64,000 nt of DNA, from NCBI RefSeq assembly GCF_000312425.1, contig NZ_HE997181.1:3605395-3669394 (forward strand), in the 5' to 3' direction. This document shows, piece after piece, positions 15,429 through 22,549 of the stretch. The first letter of the stretch is position 1; every line of letters starts with the position of its first letter. The translations under genes and the position numbers were made by a program. Source of the DNA: Reyranella massiliensis 521 (GTDB lineage Bacteria; Pseudomonadota; Alphaproteobacteria; Reyranellales; Reyranellaceae). The notes beneath the pieces were generated by a model, which was given only the letters and a program-made list of their open reading frames with translations, was not told the origin of the DNA and did no database searches.

Positions 15429-15458
15429 ATGGCACGGACAGCCTTACCACCGCACTAG
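15429..15458 (+). CDS. Possible nine-codon leader ORF
   Basis: GGGAG lies six bases before an ATG that opens MARTALPPH and a stop, within the leader between the two operators and the first gene of the cluster. Its ribosome-binding site is better than chance would require, but nine codons carry little information. It may be an upstream ORF affecting translation or accidental. Confidence 0.2.
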   Translation: MARTALPPH

Positions 15459-15514
15459 CGTCGTTGAACGCCACGCTGCCGCCGAACCAGTTTTTAACCG
15501 AGGGGATCAGTCAA

Positions 15515-16207
15515 ATGCCCGACACATTCACACCCGATCAGTTCAGCCAGACACAGCCGATCACGCCGGCCGGCGGCACGCCGTGCGCCAAGGCCGCCGG
15601 GAAGGGCAAGCGATCAGCCCGGAAAGTCGGCCGTCAGCCGGCGACGCTCCCCGACGATCTGCGAAGCGAAGTCTGGTGGAAGGCCGGTGAGATCGACCGC
15701 GATGCACATCAGGCCAGCACCGTCTTCGGCATGGTGTGGGAGATCATGGAGGATATCTCCAGCCACGCGGTCCATGCCGAGGCGCGAGGAGACAAGTCCC
15801 TTCTGACGGCGTCAGATCGCCTCTACGTCCTCCTCAATGGCGTCGAGGATCGCCTCGGAACCATGCGCAAAGCCGCCGGGGTGATCACGCAGCTTTCCGG
15901 CAAGACGCCGACAGGGCTCGCTGACCTGAGCGATGATCCCGTCGCTCAGCGCTATCGCGAGTATCGTGCGGCGGAGGCTGCCGTGAATGCTCCCGAGCAT
16001 ACGGCCGACGAAAGCCCCGAAATCGACGCTTACCACGCTGCTCAGGACAGGTTCATTGCTGCGCCGGCGACGTCGCTACTCGGCGTTCTGCTCAAGCTCG
16101 AACTCGTGGCAGAGATCGAAGATCTTGAACACGAGGACACCATCAAGAACTGCGTCATCCTTGGTCTGATCAAGGATCTTCGCGCAGTCCTCGGCCGCAC
16201 GGAGTAG
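15515..16207 (+). CDS. CI-controlled cluster gene 1: hypothetical phage protein
   Basis: The product has 230 residues. ATG 15515 (MPDTFTPDQF) with GAGGGG upstream is chosen over GTG 15422 because all four cluster proteins begin MPDT. A short unstructured, basic N-terminus (AKAAGKGKRSARKVGRQPAT) precedes a helical body: VWWKAGEIDRDAHQASTVFG, then VWEIMEDISSHAVHAEARGD. The C-terminal part (YHAAQDRFIAAPATSLLGVL, LKLELVAEIEDL) resembles the protein of gene 4 (YDTARTAFLASPARTVDDAV), a pattern recurring in small alphaproteobacterial phage and plasmid proteins. No enzyme motif is seen. Confidence 0.75.
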   Translation: MPDTFTPDQFSQTQPITPAGGTPCAKAAGKGKRSARKVGRQPATLPDDLRSEVWWKAGEIDRDAHQASTVFGMVWEIMEDISSHAVHAEARGDKSLLTASDRLYVLLNGVEDRLGTMRKAAGVITQLSGKTPTGLADLSDDPVAQRYREYRAAEAAVNAPEHTADESPEIDAYHAAQDRFIAAPATSLLGVLLKLELVAEIEDLEHEDTIKNCVILGLIKDLRAVLGRTE

Positions 16208-16212
16208 TCGCC

Positions 16213-16821
16213 ATGCCCGATACATTTTTCAGCGGCGACTTCAGCGGGACTTCGGTGCAGCCGTTCCCGATGAGCCCGACGGAGCTCGTGAATTGCATGG
16301 TCGACGCCGTGCAGTCGGCAACCGACGACAAGGGAGACATCGTTTCAAAACCAAAAGCGGTGAAGGCCCTGCTTCCATTGATCGGTACCTACACCGTTGC
16401 GGACGCCGCTATGGTCCTGCCGCTCTTCCACGGGGCCTTGGCTGTATGGCCTGCGCTGACCGACGAGGGAGACGAATGCCCTCGGTTCAATACGCTGTGC
16501 CACGTGTCATGGCTGTTGGAGGAGTTCGCTTGTCTGGCTGAGGCATCAGGCCCGCTCTGTATCACGGGTCGCCTGTACCTGCTGGAGCAGGCGGCCGCAG
16601 ATGATGCCTGGGCCCTACCACACCCGGTAGACGCGTTGCGGCGCACCAGAAATGACACCATGACACAAAGCAGTGGCCGATTTAGTCGCGAGACATTCGG
16701 CGGGTTGGAGACCAAATCTGGCGTTCCGAGTTGGCTTCACCGTGCACAACCGAAAGACGGTGACGTCGACTACGACGAGCTGCGCAATCTGTTCGGCACT
16801 CCCCGTCCACAGTCCAACTGA
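16213..16821 (+). CDS. CI-controlled cluster gene 2: hypothetical, paralog of gene 3
   Basis: The product has 202 residues starting MPDTFFSGDFSG, five bases after gene 1. It shares with gene 3 the order SPTELV(N), TYTVADAAMVLPL, a Cys-containing segment followed by LLEEFACLAEASGPLC, then YLLEQAAADD, and a C-terminal FSRETFGG ... PSWLHRA ... DGDVDYDELRNLF. The end with D-x-D-x-D-x-x-E-L spacing is EF-hand-like by eye, but one loop alone proves nothing. Two conserved Cys flank the middle. Function is unknown. Confidence 0.75.
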   Translation: MPDTFFSGDFSGTSVQPFPMSPTELVNCMVDAVQSATDDKGDIVSKPKAVKALLPLIGTYTVADAAMVLPLFHGALAVWPALTDEGDECPRFNTLCHVSWLLEEFACLAEASGPLCITGRLYLLEQAAADDAWALPHPVDALRRTRNDTMTQSSGRFSRETFGGLETKSGVPSWLHRAQPKDGDVDYDELRNLFGTPRPQSN

Positions 16822-16828
16822 TCACATC

Positions 16829-16844
16829 GGGCGCTCGGTCGCCC
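16829..16844 (+). repeat. Intergenic hairpin, copy 1
   Basis: Eight bases after the stop of gene 2 comes GGGCG-CTCGGT-CGCCC (five-pair stem). It sits inside a roughly 50-base spacer that is also found after gene 3 (shared TGATCAC.TCG.GCGCTCGG, then a TTGGAG ribosome-binding site and ATGCC.GATACACT). A terminator is unlikely because no T-run follows; mRNA stability or processing is more plausible. Confidence 0.6.
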
Positions 16845-16872
16845 ACGCTCACCCCCCCATTTGGAGCTACAC

Positions 16873-17520
16873 ATGCCCGATACACTGATTCAGCCCGAAA
16901 CCCTCGCCTCTCAGCCCGCGCCGGCGAAGCGCTGCGCCAAGAAGCGTTCGGCTATGCCGAAGTTCAGCAATCCGACTGAGCTGGTGGAGCGCATTCTCCA
17001 GGCAATCAAGCCGACGCTTGGCGACGAAGGAGAAATGGAATCTATGCCCGTGTCCGCCAAGGCACTGGCATCCGTGGTTGGCGACTACACAGTGGCCGAT
17101 GCGGTCTACGCGATTTCACTGCTCAAGGTCGCTATCAGGACCACAGACGGCGAAGCATGGGAGTTGGAGGGCGGTGGGCGCTGTTCCCGCTCCGATGCAT
17201 TGTGCTCGGCGCTCTTCATCCTCGAGGACTTTGCCTCGACGGCAAGATCGTCCGGGCCATCGTGTGTGAGCGCCCGCGCGTATCTGCTCGAGACAGCAGC
17301 GGAGGACGCCACGCTCGGCGAACAGCACGCCGCAGCGCGTTCCATGCTGCAGGATACGGCCAACCTGCGTTCTGGTGATTTCTGGGGCGAGACATTTGCT
17401 GGCTGCACTGAGCCTGCCGGCTGTCCTTGGTGGCTGATGAAAGCCGCAGAGCGCCGGGACGGTTCTGTCGATGGCGACGAACTGCGGTCGCTGTTCGAAG
17501 AGTTCCGCAACAAGAGCTGA
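16873..17520 (+). CDS. CI-controlled cluster gene 3: hypothetical, paralog of gene 2
   Basis: The product has 215 residues, MPDTLIQPETLASQPAPAKR, with a basic tail like gene 1 (RCAKKRSAMPK). It then has NPTELVERILQAIKP, GDYTVADAVYAISLLKVAIR, the Cys-bearing LCSALFILEDFAS and SSGPSCVSARAYLLETAAED, GDFWGETFAGCTEP, and the same acidic end GSVDGDELRSLFEEF as gene 2. A TTGGAG site lies eight bases before ATG 16873. It is clearly a tandem duplicate of gene 2, diverged to well under half identity by eye. Confidence 0.78.
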   Translation: MPDTLIQPETLASQPAPAKRCAKKRSAMPKFSNPTELVERILQAIKPTLGDEGEMESMPVSAKALASVVGDYTVADAVYAISLLKVAIRTTDGEAWELEGGGRCSRSDALCSALFILEDFASTARSSGPSCVSARAYLLETAAEDATLGEQHAAARSMLQDTANLRSGDFWGETFAGCTEPAGCPWWLMKAAERRDGSVDGDELRSLFEEFRNKS

Positions 17521-17527
17521 TCACGTC

Positions 17528-17549
17528 GAGCGCTCGGACATCCGCGCTC
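17528..17549 (+). repeat. Intergenic hairpin, copy 2
   Basis: In the spacer after gene 3, GAGCG (17528–17532) pairs with CGCTC (17545–17549) and CGG (17535–17537) with CCG (17542–17544), leaving a small bulge and a four-base ACAT loop. Base changes relative to the other copies preserve pairing in the outer stem, which suggests selection for an RNA structure. Confidence 0.6.
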
Positions 17550-17572
17550 AACCAACCCCATTGGAGATCATC

Positions 17573-17941
17573 ATGCCGGATACACTCGTCTCTACTCAGG
17601 TCCTGAGCAATCGTCGACCGCCGAAAGCGGGCCCCAGCAAGTCGGTCCGCGAGCTTTGGAATGCTTGCCAGGATCGATGGAAAGACATCGCTGATGCATC
17701 GAAAGCCTGCGACGCTGCGATGCGGGCTGGCGACGACAAGGCCGAGCAGGAAGCCGAGAAGCACATGGCGACTTGCAGCGACGCCTACGATACTGCGCGC
17801 ACCGCGTTCCTGGCGTCCCCGGCGCGGACCGTCGACGACGCTGTTTGCAAGATCGCCTACTTGCTGGACCAGACGGAAATCAGAGTCACCCACGCTGATG
17901 AGCTGCGGGAAGTGCTCCGCGTGCTCCAGAAGCTGAACTAG
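17573..17941 (+). CDS. CI-controlled cluster gene 4: small helical phage protein
   Basis: The product has 122 residues from ATG 17573 (MPDTLVSTQVLSNRRPPKAG), with TTGGAG upstream. It is mostly charged helices (RELWNACQDRWKDIADASKA, AGDDKAEQEAEKHMATC), then FLASPARTVDDAVCKIAYLL. The same PA-T-...-K-L layout appears at the end of gene 1, so it may be a domain shared by duplication. Function is unknown. Confidence 0.72.
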   Translation: MPDTLVSTQVLSNRRPPKAGPSKSVRELWNACQDRWKDIADASKACDAAMRAGDDKAEQEAEKHMATCSDAYDTARTAFLASPARTVDDAVCKIAYLLDQTEIRVTHADELREVLRVLQKLN

Positions 17942-17947
17942 CGACAC

Positions 17948-17971
17948 GGGCGCTCGGGCAACCGGGCGCCC
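17948..17971 (+). repeat. Strong RNA hairpin with GCAA tetraloop, copy 3
   Basis: GGGCGCTCGG (17948–17957), loop GCAA (17958–17961), CCGGGCGCCC (17962–17971): ten consecutive pairs with one G·T, closed by a GNRA-type tetraloop. It starts seven bases after the stop of cluster gene 4 and corresponds in position to the weaker hairpins after genes 2 and 3. No T-tract follows, so it is more likely a 3'-end stabiliser or protein-binding element than a classic intrinsic terminator. Confidence 0.7.
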
Positions 17972-18226
17972 CCTCCCACCATGACCAGCGCCACCGCTCC
18001 CTTCGTCGCCGTTAAGAATGCGAATGCTTCGCACCGCTATGCGTCGCAACGCGGCTATGGTTCGTATCGGATGCAATTTGCATTGCTCGCCATCGAACGG
18101 AAGTCCTATCGTTTCATTGCGCGTGACGGCTTAGGCCGTTCCGGCGCGGGCACCCACCCCCGCCGTCCGCCAGATTTCCCACCCACAACTCACAAATCTG
18201 GCGGGCGCGCACCTTTGGGAGTCGCT
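17972..18226. other. Interval with inverted repeat, no confident gene
   Basis: A plus-strand ATG at 17981 opens a frame that runs to 18964, but most of it is the complement of two convincing minus-strand genes and no ribosome-binding site precedes it. Only its first about 50 codons could be a gene remnant. An exact 11-bp inverted repeat, CCGCCAGATTT (18167–18177) and AAATCTGGCGG (18194–18204), separates the convergent transcription units and may be a bidirectional terminator or an operator. Confidence 0.5.
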
Positions 18227-18532
18227 CTACGCTCTGCCGATGATGTGAGCGAGCTGCACGCGCAGTTCCGCCGTCTCCATGACGTCGTTCGTGGACGGCA
18301 GGTCCGCAAAGCGGGCCGGTATCGGCGCAAGCTGCTCTGCGCGCCTCAGAGAGGCGTCGGCCTCCTCCCACAGCCCTTCCTTCAGGCATCCAAGGAAGCT
18401 CTGAAGGTGGAAGCTCTCGCGCCGGTTCAGCGGGCGCTTATGGCCGTCGACGGCGTTCAGAAACCTTCCAAACCGGCGCGTGAGTTCGTGGAGTTCGCGC
18501 GGCGGGCCCTCGGTTTCGATCGCTGTGCTCAT
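18227..18532 (-). CDS. Hypothetical helical phage protein, paralog of the next upstream gene
   Basis: The product has 101 residues: MSTAIETEGPPRELHELTRR, FGRFLNAVDGHKRPL, then a helix hairpin SFLGCLKEGLWEEADASLRR followed by AEQLAPIPARF. The layout R(F/I)xR(L/F)L ... L..(M/L)..L..G.(F/W) ... AE......P matches the protein at 18629–18928, so the two are tandem paralogs. No motif of known function. Confidence 0.65.
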   Translation of the reverse strand: MSTAIETEGPPRELHELTRRFGRFLNAVDGHKRPLNRRESFHLQSFLGCLKEGLWEEADASLRRAEQLAPIPARFADLPSTNDVMETAELRVQLAHIIGRA

Positions 18533-18628
18533 GCCGAAATGGATGCCACAGGACGTCGGCGAGGAGAAGCCGCGCCCGCTACCGAGCTGCCTTTGTGCAG
18601 GGCCTCTGCTCCGGCACAGCTCGCGGCC

Positions 18629-18928
18629 TCAGCCTTCGTTGGCAAGCACCAGCTTGAGCCGCGCAGCCAGCGTGCCGACATCGATAGGGCCGCCGCGCCG
18701 CATGTAATTCCGGGGCTCGAACAGGTCTCTGCGCTCGGCGTTCAGCACCATCCATTCGCAGTCCGAGAAGTGCCCGCCCTGAAGGTGGTCCATGGCATCG
18801 AGGAGCTTGTCCACCTGATAGCCGGTAAGGCCCTGAACGGGGTCGGCCCGATGCAGATCAAGCAGACGCTCGATGCGCTGGCTCAAGTCACGGCGGGCTG
18901 TAGGAACGGATTGCGGCGACTGGGTCAT
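18629..18928 (-). CDS. Hypothetical helical phage protein, paralog of the downstream gene
   Basis: The product has 99 residues from ATG 18928 (MTQSPQSVPTARRDLSQRIE). The helices RLLDLHRADPVQGLTGYQVD and LLDAMDHLQGGHFSDCEWMV are followed by NAERRDLFEPRNY. It is a paralog of the protein encoded by the next gene on this strand. It is divergent from the excisionase-like gene with only 35 bp between starts, so both promoters overlap there. Confidence 0.65.
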   Translation of the reverse strand: MTQSPQSVPTARRDLSQRIERLLDLHRADPVQGLTGYQVDKLLDAMDHLQGGHFSDCEWMVLNAERRDLFEPRNYMRRGGPIDVGTLAARLKLVLANEG

Positions 18929-18963
18929 GACGACGGCTTTAGCCCAAACCGGAGGTCGCTGTA

Positions 18964-19260
18964 ATGGCGGCACGAGAGATCATCTCGTTGAGCGACTGTG
19001 GACTACTCACGCGCCGCAACGCCATGCGCTGGTGTGGCCAGATCGGCGACGAGCGGTTCGACCGCGAGGTGTCGCCCTATTGCGCACCCCGCTACATCGG
19101 CCAGGAGCGATTCTACGACCTGGACGACCTCAAGGCCTGGAAACGGGGCCTGCCCGTTGACCGCCTCGGCCGGCCCACGCAGGCTCCGGTGGAAGACGAC
19201 TGGGATCGGCTACGGAATGACCTTCATAAAAATAGGCGGAATCAAGCTCGTCCGCGCTAA
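18964..19260 (+). CDS. Excisionase / AlpA-like DNA-binding protein
   Basis: The product has 98 residues. The N-terminal MAAREIISLSDCGLLTRRNA and later APRYIGQERFYDLDDLKAWK form the winged-helix pattern of small recombination directionality factors placed before tyrosine integrases. Its 3' end overlaps the integrase start by 44 bases, which ties the two together. Assignment rests on size, fold-like pattern and position. Confidence 0.65.
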   Translation: MAAREIISLSDCGLLTRRNAMRWCGQIGDERFDREVSPYCAPRYIGQERFYDLDDLKAWKRGLPVDRLGRPTQAPVEDDWDRLRNDLHKNRRNQARPR

Positions 19261-20314
19261 CGGGGCGATCTATCGCTACCATCGCGCTACCGGCAAGCGG
19301 ATCATGGCCGATCCCGACACCCAGCAGGAAGCGTTTCTCCTGGAGGTCAAAGGGCTCGAATCCGAGATTGCTGCGCGCGCCCTGCCGCCCGATCCCAAGC
19401 CCGGCAGCCTTGGCGGCCTGTTCACCCTCTACAGGACGTCGCCGGAGTACCTGCAGCTCGAAGAGCCGACCAAGAAGAGCTACCTGCGCGCCATGGATGC
19501 GCTGCGCACCTTCGATGCGAAGCCGCTTCCCAACATCGACCAGCCTTGGGTGCTGAAGACACGCGACGCGGTGTTCGATGCACGGGGGCGCTGGCTGGCC
19601 AACATGGTCGTGGCCGTGCTGTCGGTGGTGCTGGGCTGGGGCATGCCGCGCGGGATCACCACAGTGAACGCCGCCAAGGGCATCCCCAAGATCCGCCGGC
19701 CGAAGAACAAGGGCGTTGCGAACAAGTCCTGGCGGCCGGCCGAGGTCGAGGCGTTCATGAAGGCAACCCGCTCGCTGAAGTTCGGCGGCAGCGGCCTCCG
19801 CAAGGCCGTGGCGCTCGCCTACTACGGCGGGCTGCGAAAGGCCGATGTCGTGCGGGTGCCCAAGGTCGCACGCCGGGACGGCACGATCGACATGGACATG
19901 ATCAACAAGAACGGCTCGGAGCTGAGCATCTTCGAGGCCAAGCGCCTGACGGCGATCCTGAACGAGCCTGATGAATTCCAGATGGGACGAGCGGCCAAGC
20001 GCGACAATCGCAAGCCAGACGGCACGCTCGTGCTCAATCGCATCGGCAAGAAGTACACCGAAGATGGGCTCGACTCATCGTTCGATCGCGTGAAGCGCGC
20101 CCTGGTGAAGGAAGGAAAGATCCGGCCCGGCCTCACCTTCCACGGCCTGCGCAAGAGTCTCGGCAGGAAGGCTGCGGATATGGGCTTCAGCGAGAACGAT
20201 ATCGCCGGCGCGCTCGGCCATACGAACCCGGCAAGCGCGCGGCCGTACACGATTGAAGCCGCGCGAAGGAAAGGCGCGGCACGCGTGTTCAAGGCCCTCA
20301 GCAAACGCCAGTGA
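19217..20314 (+). CDS. int: Phage tyrosine integrase
   Basis: The product has 365 residues from ATG 19217 (MTFIKIGGIKLVRANGAIYR). An N-terminal arm/core-binding part (ARALPPDPKPGSLGGLFTLY) is followed by the catalytic domain: Arg in YYGGLRKADVVRV, the H-x-x-R box in FHGLRKSLGR, the second His in ALGHTN, and the nucleophile Tyr in SARPYTIEAAR near the end. It carries out site-specific integration and excision. It ends 123 bp from the 3' end of tRNA-Phe, the usual arrangement for integration into a tRNA gene. Confidence 0.93.
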   Translation: MTFIKIGGIKLVRANGAIYRYHRATGKRIMADPDTQQEAFLLEVKGLESEIAARALPPDPKPGSLGGLFTLYRTSPEYLQLEEPTKKSYLRAMDALRTFDAKPLPNIDQPWVLKTRDAVFDARGRWLANMVVAVLSVVLGWGMPRGITTVNAAKGIPKIRRPKNKGVANKSWRPAEVEAFMKATRSLKFGGSGLRKAVALAYYGGLRKADVVRVPKVARRDGTIDMDMINKNGSELSIFEAKRLTAILNEPDEFQMGRAAKRDNRKPDGTLVLNRIGKKYTEDGLDSSFDRVKRALVKEGKIRPGLTFHGLRKSLGRKAADMGFSENDIAGALGHTNPASARPYTIEAARRKGAARVFKALSKRQ

Positions 20315-20333
20315 ACAGGAACAGAACGAGATT

Positions 20334-20367
20334 TTGGAAAAAACCTGCGATCAATCTTGGAAAAAAC
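20334..20367 (+). repeat. Direct repeats beside the attachment region
   Basis: TTGGAAAAAAC occurs at 20334–20344 and 20357–20367, 23 bp apart, in the short AT-rich space between the integrase stop and tRNA-Phe. Their position and spacing fit integrase arm-binding sites, but the matching repeat at the other prophage end is outside the window, so the att core cannot be defined. Confidence 0.45.
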
Positions 20368-20437
20368 GCGTTTTGGTGATCCAAGAAGTTGCTCGCGAGA
20401 GAGGCCTAAAACGTTGGCCCGCTTGCATTTGAAGCAA

Positions 20438-20513
20438 TGGTGCCCAGGGGCGGAATCGAACCACCGACACTGCGATTTTCAGTCGCATGCTCTACCAACT
20501 GAGCTACCTGGGC
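20438..20513 (-). tRNA. tRNA-Phe (GAA), likely phage attachment site
   Basis: This is a 76-base cloverleaf with encoded CCA. The acceptor arm is GCCCAGG/CCTGGGC, the D-arm AGCTCAGTTGGTAGAGC, the anticodon loop CTGAAAA (GAA) and the T-arm GGTTCGATTCC. The 3' end faces the integrase, so its last bases are the probable attB/attR core. The core operon with yacG and rng lies on its other side. Confidence 0.95.
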
Positions 20514-20548
20514 GCGCCATTTCGCTGGCGGCGGGCTTATAGGACGCG

Positions 20549-20791
20549 TTAGCGCCGCTGTCCAGACGGTCGACCGAGACCTTCCTCCGACGTTCCGCGG
20601 CCCGGCTCCTCTTCCCCGGGCCCCTCCTCCGTCTCGACGCGATAACTTTCCTTGAGCCAGCGGCCGAGATCGATATCCGCGCAACGCTTCGTACAGAACG
20701 GCTGGTACTTCTCGTCTGCAGGCTTCGCGCAGATGGGACATTTGGTGGCGATGCGCACCGCGCGCAGCGGCGGGCCCGAACGATCAGTCAT
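20549..20791 (-). CDS. yacG: YacG, zinc-binding DNA gyrase inhibitor
   Basis: The product has 80 residues. The zinc knuckle is C-P-I-C, then 15 residues on, FCTKRCADIDLGRWLKESYR, the invariant signature of YacG, which binds GyrB and modulates gyrase. The C-terminus is acidic and low in complexity. ATG 20791 overlaps the end of the RNase gene by eight bases, and YacG usually ends this operon. Confidence 0.93.
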   Translation of the reverse strand: MTDRSGPPLRAVRIATKCPICAKPADEKYQPFCTKRCADIDLGRWLKESYRVETEEGPGEEEPGRGTSEEGLGRPSGQRR

Positions 20792-21968
20792 CACTCTTCT
20801 CCAGCGCCTCGAGCTGAGCCGCCAGCGTCGGACCACGTCGTGCGCGGGTCAACTCGAAGTGGCCGAGGCGGGTAAAGCCGTAGATCTGGGTCGGCACCGG
20901 ATCTTCGGCCAGGACTTCCGCCAGGCTCGCCTGCACCTTGTCGCGATCGTAGGCACTTCGCATGTTGACGAAGTCGATCACCACCGCGCCAGCGATATTC
21001 CGCAAGCGAAGCTGCTGGGCAATCGTCGGCGCCGCCTCGAGGTTGATCTCGACCGGCCGGCGCGGCGCACGGCCCTGCCGGCCGGCGGCGGCGGCGCTGT
21101 CGACGTCGATGGCGCACAGCGTCTCGCCGGGCTCGAAGAGCAGCTCGACGCCGCTCTCCAGCACGATGCGGTCGGCCAGCGCCGTATCGATCTGCCCGGC
21201 GACGTCGTCGATCTCGAAGGCGGGCATCGAGCCGTTGTGCCAGCGCACGCGGATCTTCTCGCCCAGGCGGTCCATTTCGTCCTGCAGGCTGCGGGCCATG
21301 GCCCGGTCGTCGAGGATCACCTCCTCGAGCGTGGAGCCATGGTCGCGCAACATGCGGGCGACGGGATCGCGTTCGCTGGGCATGCGGGCGGAAAAGTCGG
21401 CCGGCGGTTCGAGGTCCAGCGCCAGGCGGCGGATCCTTTCCCAGCGCTCCGTAAGCCGTGCTGCATCGGCCTTCAGCACGTCGGGAGCCGCGCCGGCAGC
21501 CGCGGTGCGCAGCACGATGCCGCCGTCCAGCAGGTCTTCGACATGTCCGCGCAGCCGGTCGCGCTCGGACTCGCCCTCGATGCGTCGCGAGAAATTCACC
21601 CCCGCCCCCACGGGATGATAGACGAGGTAGCGGCCGGTGACGGCGATGTTCATCGACAGGCGCGGGCCCTTGTCGCCTTCGCCATCGTTACGCACCTGCA
21701 CGAGCACCGGCGCGCCGGGCAGCGGCCAGCCGTCGATGCCGGCACGATCCTCAGCCCGCAGGAAGCCGGAGCGGCCAATGCCGATATCGACGAAGGCGGC
21801 ATCGAGATCAGGCATCACCCGTTCGAGCCGGCCGAGGAAGACGTTCTCGACGCGCGAGGGCTTGTCGCGGCGGACGATCTGCAGTTCGGCCAGCCGGCCA
21901 TCGGCGACCAGCGCCATCAGATAGGCCTTGGGCAGGACATGGCAGATCAGGCGGTCGACCACGCTCAC
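20784..21968 (-). CDS. rng: Ribonuclease E/G family protein, short form
   Basis: The product has 394 residues. It has an S1-like N-terminal part (NVFLGRLERVMPDLDAAFVD, IGIGRSGFLRAEDR) and RNase E/G catalytic aspartates in CAIDVDS and GAVVIDFVNM. It ends with the conserved GFTRLGHFELTRAR. RNase G of E. coli is about 489 residues. Here the chain ends right after the catalytic core, so the Zn-link and small dimerisation domain are missing. It processes or degrades RNA in the cytoplasm. Its ATG overlaps the maf stop (ATGA). Confidence 0.9.
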   Translation of the reverse strand: MSVVDRLICHVLPKAYLMALVADGRLAELQIVRRDKPSRVENVFLGRLERVMPDLDAAFVDIGIGRSGFLRAEDRAGIDGWPLPGAPVLVQVRNDGEGDKGPRLSMNIAVTGRYLVYHPVGAGVNFSRRIEGESERDRLRGHVEDLLDGGIVLRTAAAGAAPDVLKADAARLTERWERIRRLALDLEPPADFSARMPSERDPVARMLRDHGSTLEEVILDDRAMARSLQDEMDRLGEKIRVRWHNGSMPAFEIDDVAGQIDTALADRIVLESGVELLFEPGETLCAIDVDSAAAAGRQGRAPRRPVEINLEAAPTIAQQLRLRNIAGAVVIDFVNMRSAYDRDKVQASLAEVLAEDPVPTQIYGFTRLGHFELTRARRGPTLAAQLEALEKSDD

Positions 21969-22546
21969 GATGCGGCGGCCTTCAGGAGCTGCTCAGTCTC
22001 GAACAACGGCAGGCCCACCACGTTGCTGTAGGAACCCGAAAGAAAGGCCACGAAGGAAGCTGCGCGGCCCTGGATGGCATAGCCACCGGCCTTGCCCTGC
22101 CATTCACCGCTTTCGAGATAGGCATCGATCTCGGCGGCCTCCAGGCGCTTGAAGCGCACCACGGTCTCAACCAGCCGCGATCTCACCCGGCCGTCGGGAC
22201 TGGCGACGGCAAGTCCGCCCAGCACGCGATGCCGACGGCCCGAGAGCAGGTCAAGGCAAGTACGCGCCTCCGCCACCGTCTCGGCCTTGGGCAGGATGCG
22301 CCGGCCGCAGACGACCACGCTGTCTGCCGCCAAGACGACGGCATGGCGATGGCGCGGCGCGACGGCAGCGAGCTTGGCCGTTGCCATGCGCAGCGCATAG
22401 GCGCGCGGCAGTTCGCGGGCCAGCGGGCTCTCGTCGATGTCGGCGGGATCGATCTCGGCAGGCTCTCGTCCGACCTGTCGCAACAGGTCGAGCCGGCGCG
22501 GCGAGGCGGAGGCGAGGACGAGCGGAGGAAGCGGCGAAGCGCGCAA
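21965..22546 (-). CDS. maf: Maf-family nucleotide pyrophosphatase
   Basis: The product has 193 residues. The N-terminal LVLASASPRRLDLLRQVG, the DIDESPLARELPRAYALRMA block and VVLAADSVVVCGRRILPKAE, including the catalytic Asp, mark Maf proteins, which hydrolyse non-canonical nucleoside triphosphates to monophosphates. The GYAIQGRAASFVAFLSGSYS stretch completes the family. It starts three bases after infA and overlaps the RNase gene, so it is clearly operonic. Confidence 0.93.
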   Translation of the reverse strand: MRASPLPPLVLASASPRRLDLLRQVGREPAEIDPADIDESPLARELPRAYALRMATAKLAAVAPRHRHAVVLAADSVVVCGRRILPKAETVAEARTCLDLLSGRRHRVLGGLAVASPDGRVRSRLVETVVRFKRLEAAEIDAYLESGEWQGKAGGYAIQGRAASFVAFLSGSYSNVVGLPLFETEQLLKAAAS

Positions 22547-22549
22547 CGC

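Noticed and set aside
17981..18964. Rightward frame after the GCAA hairpin
   Set aside because: Most of it is antisense to two protein-like minus-strand genes and no ribosome-binding site precedes its ATG.
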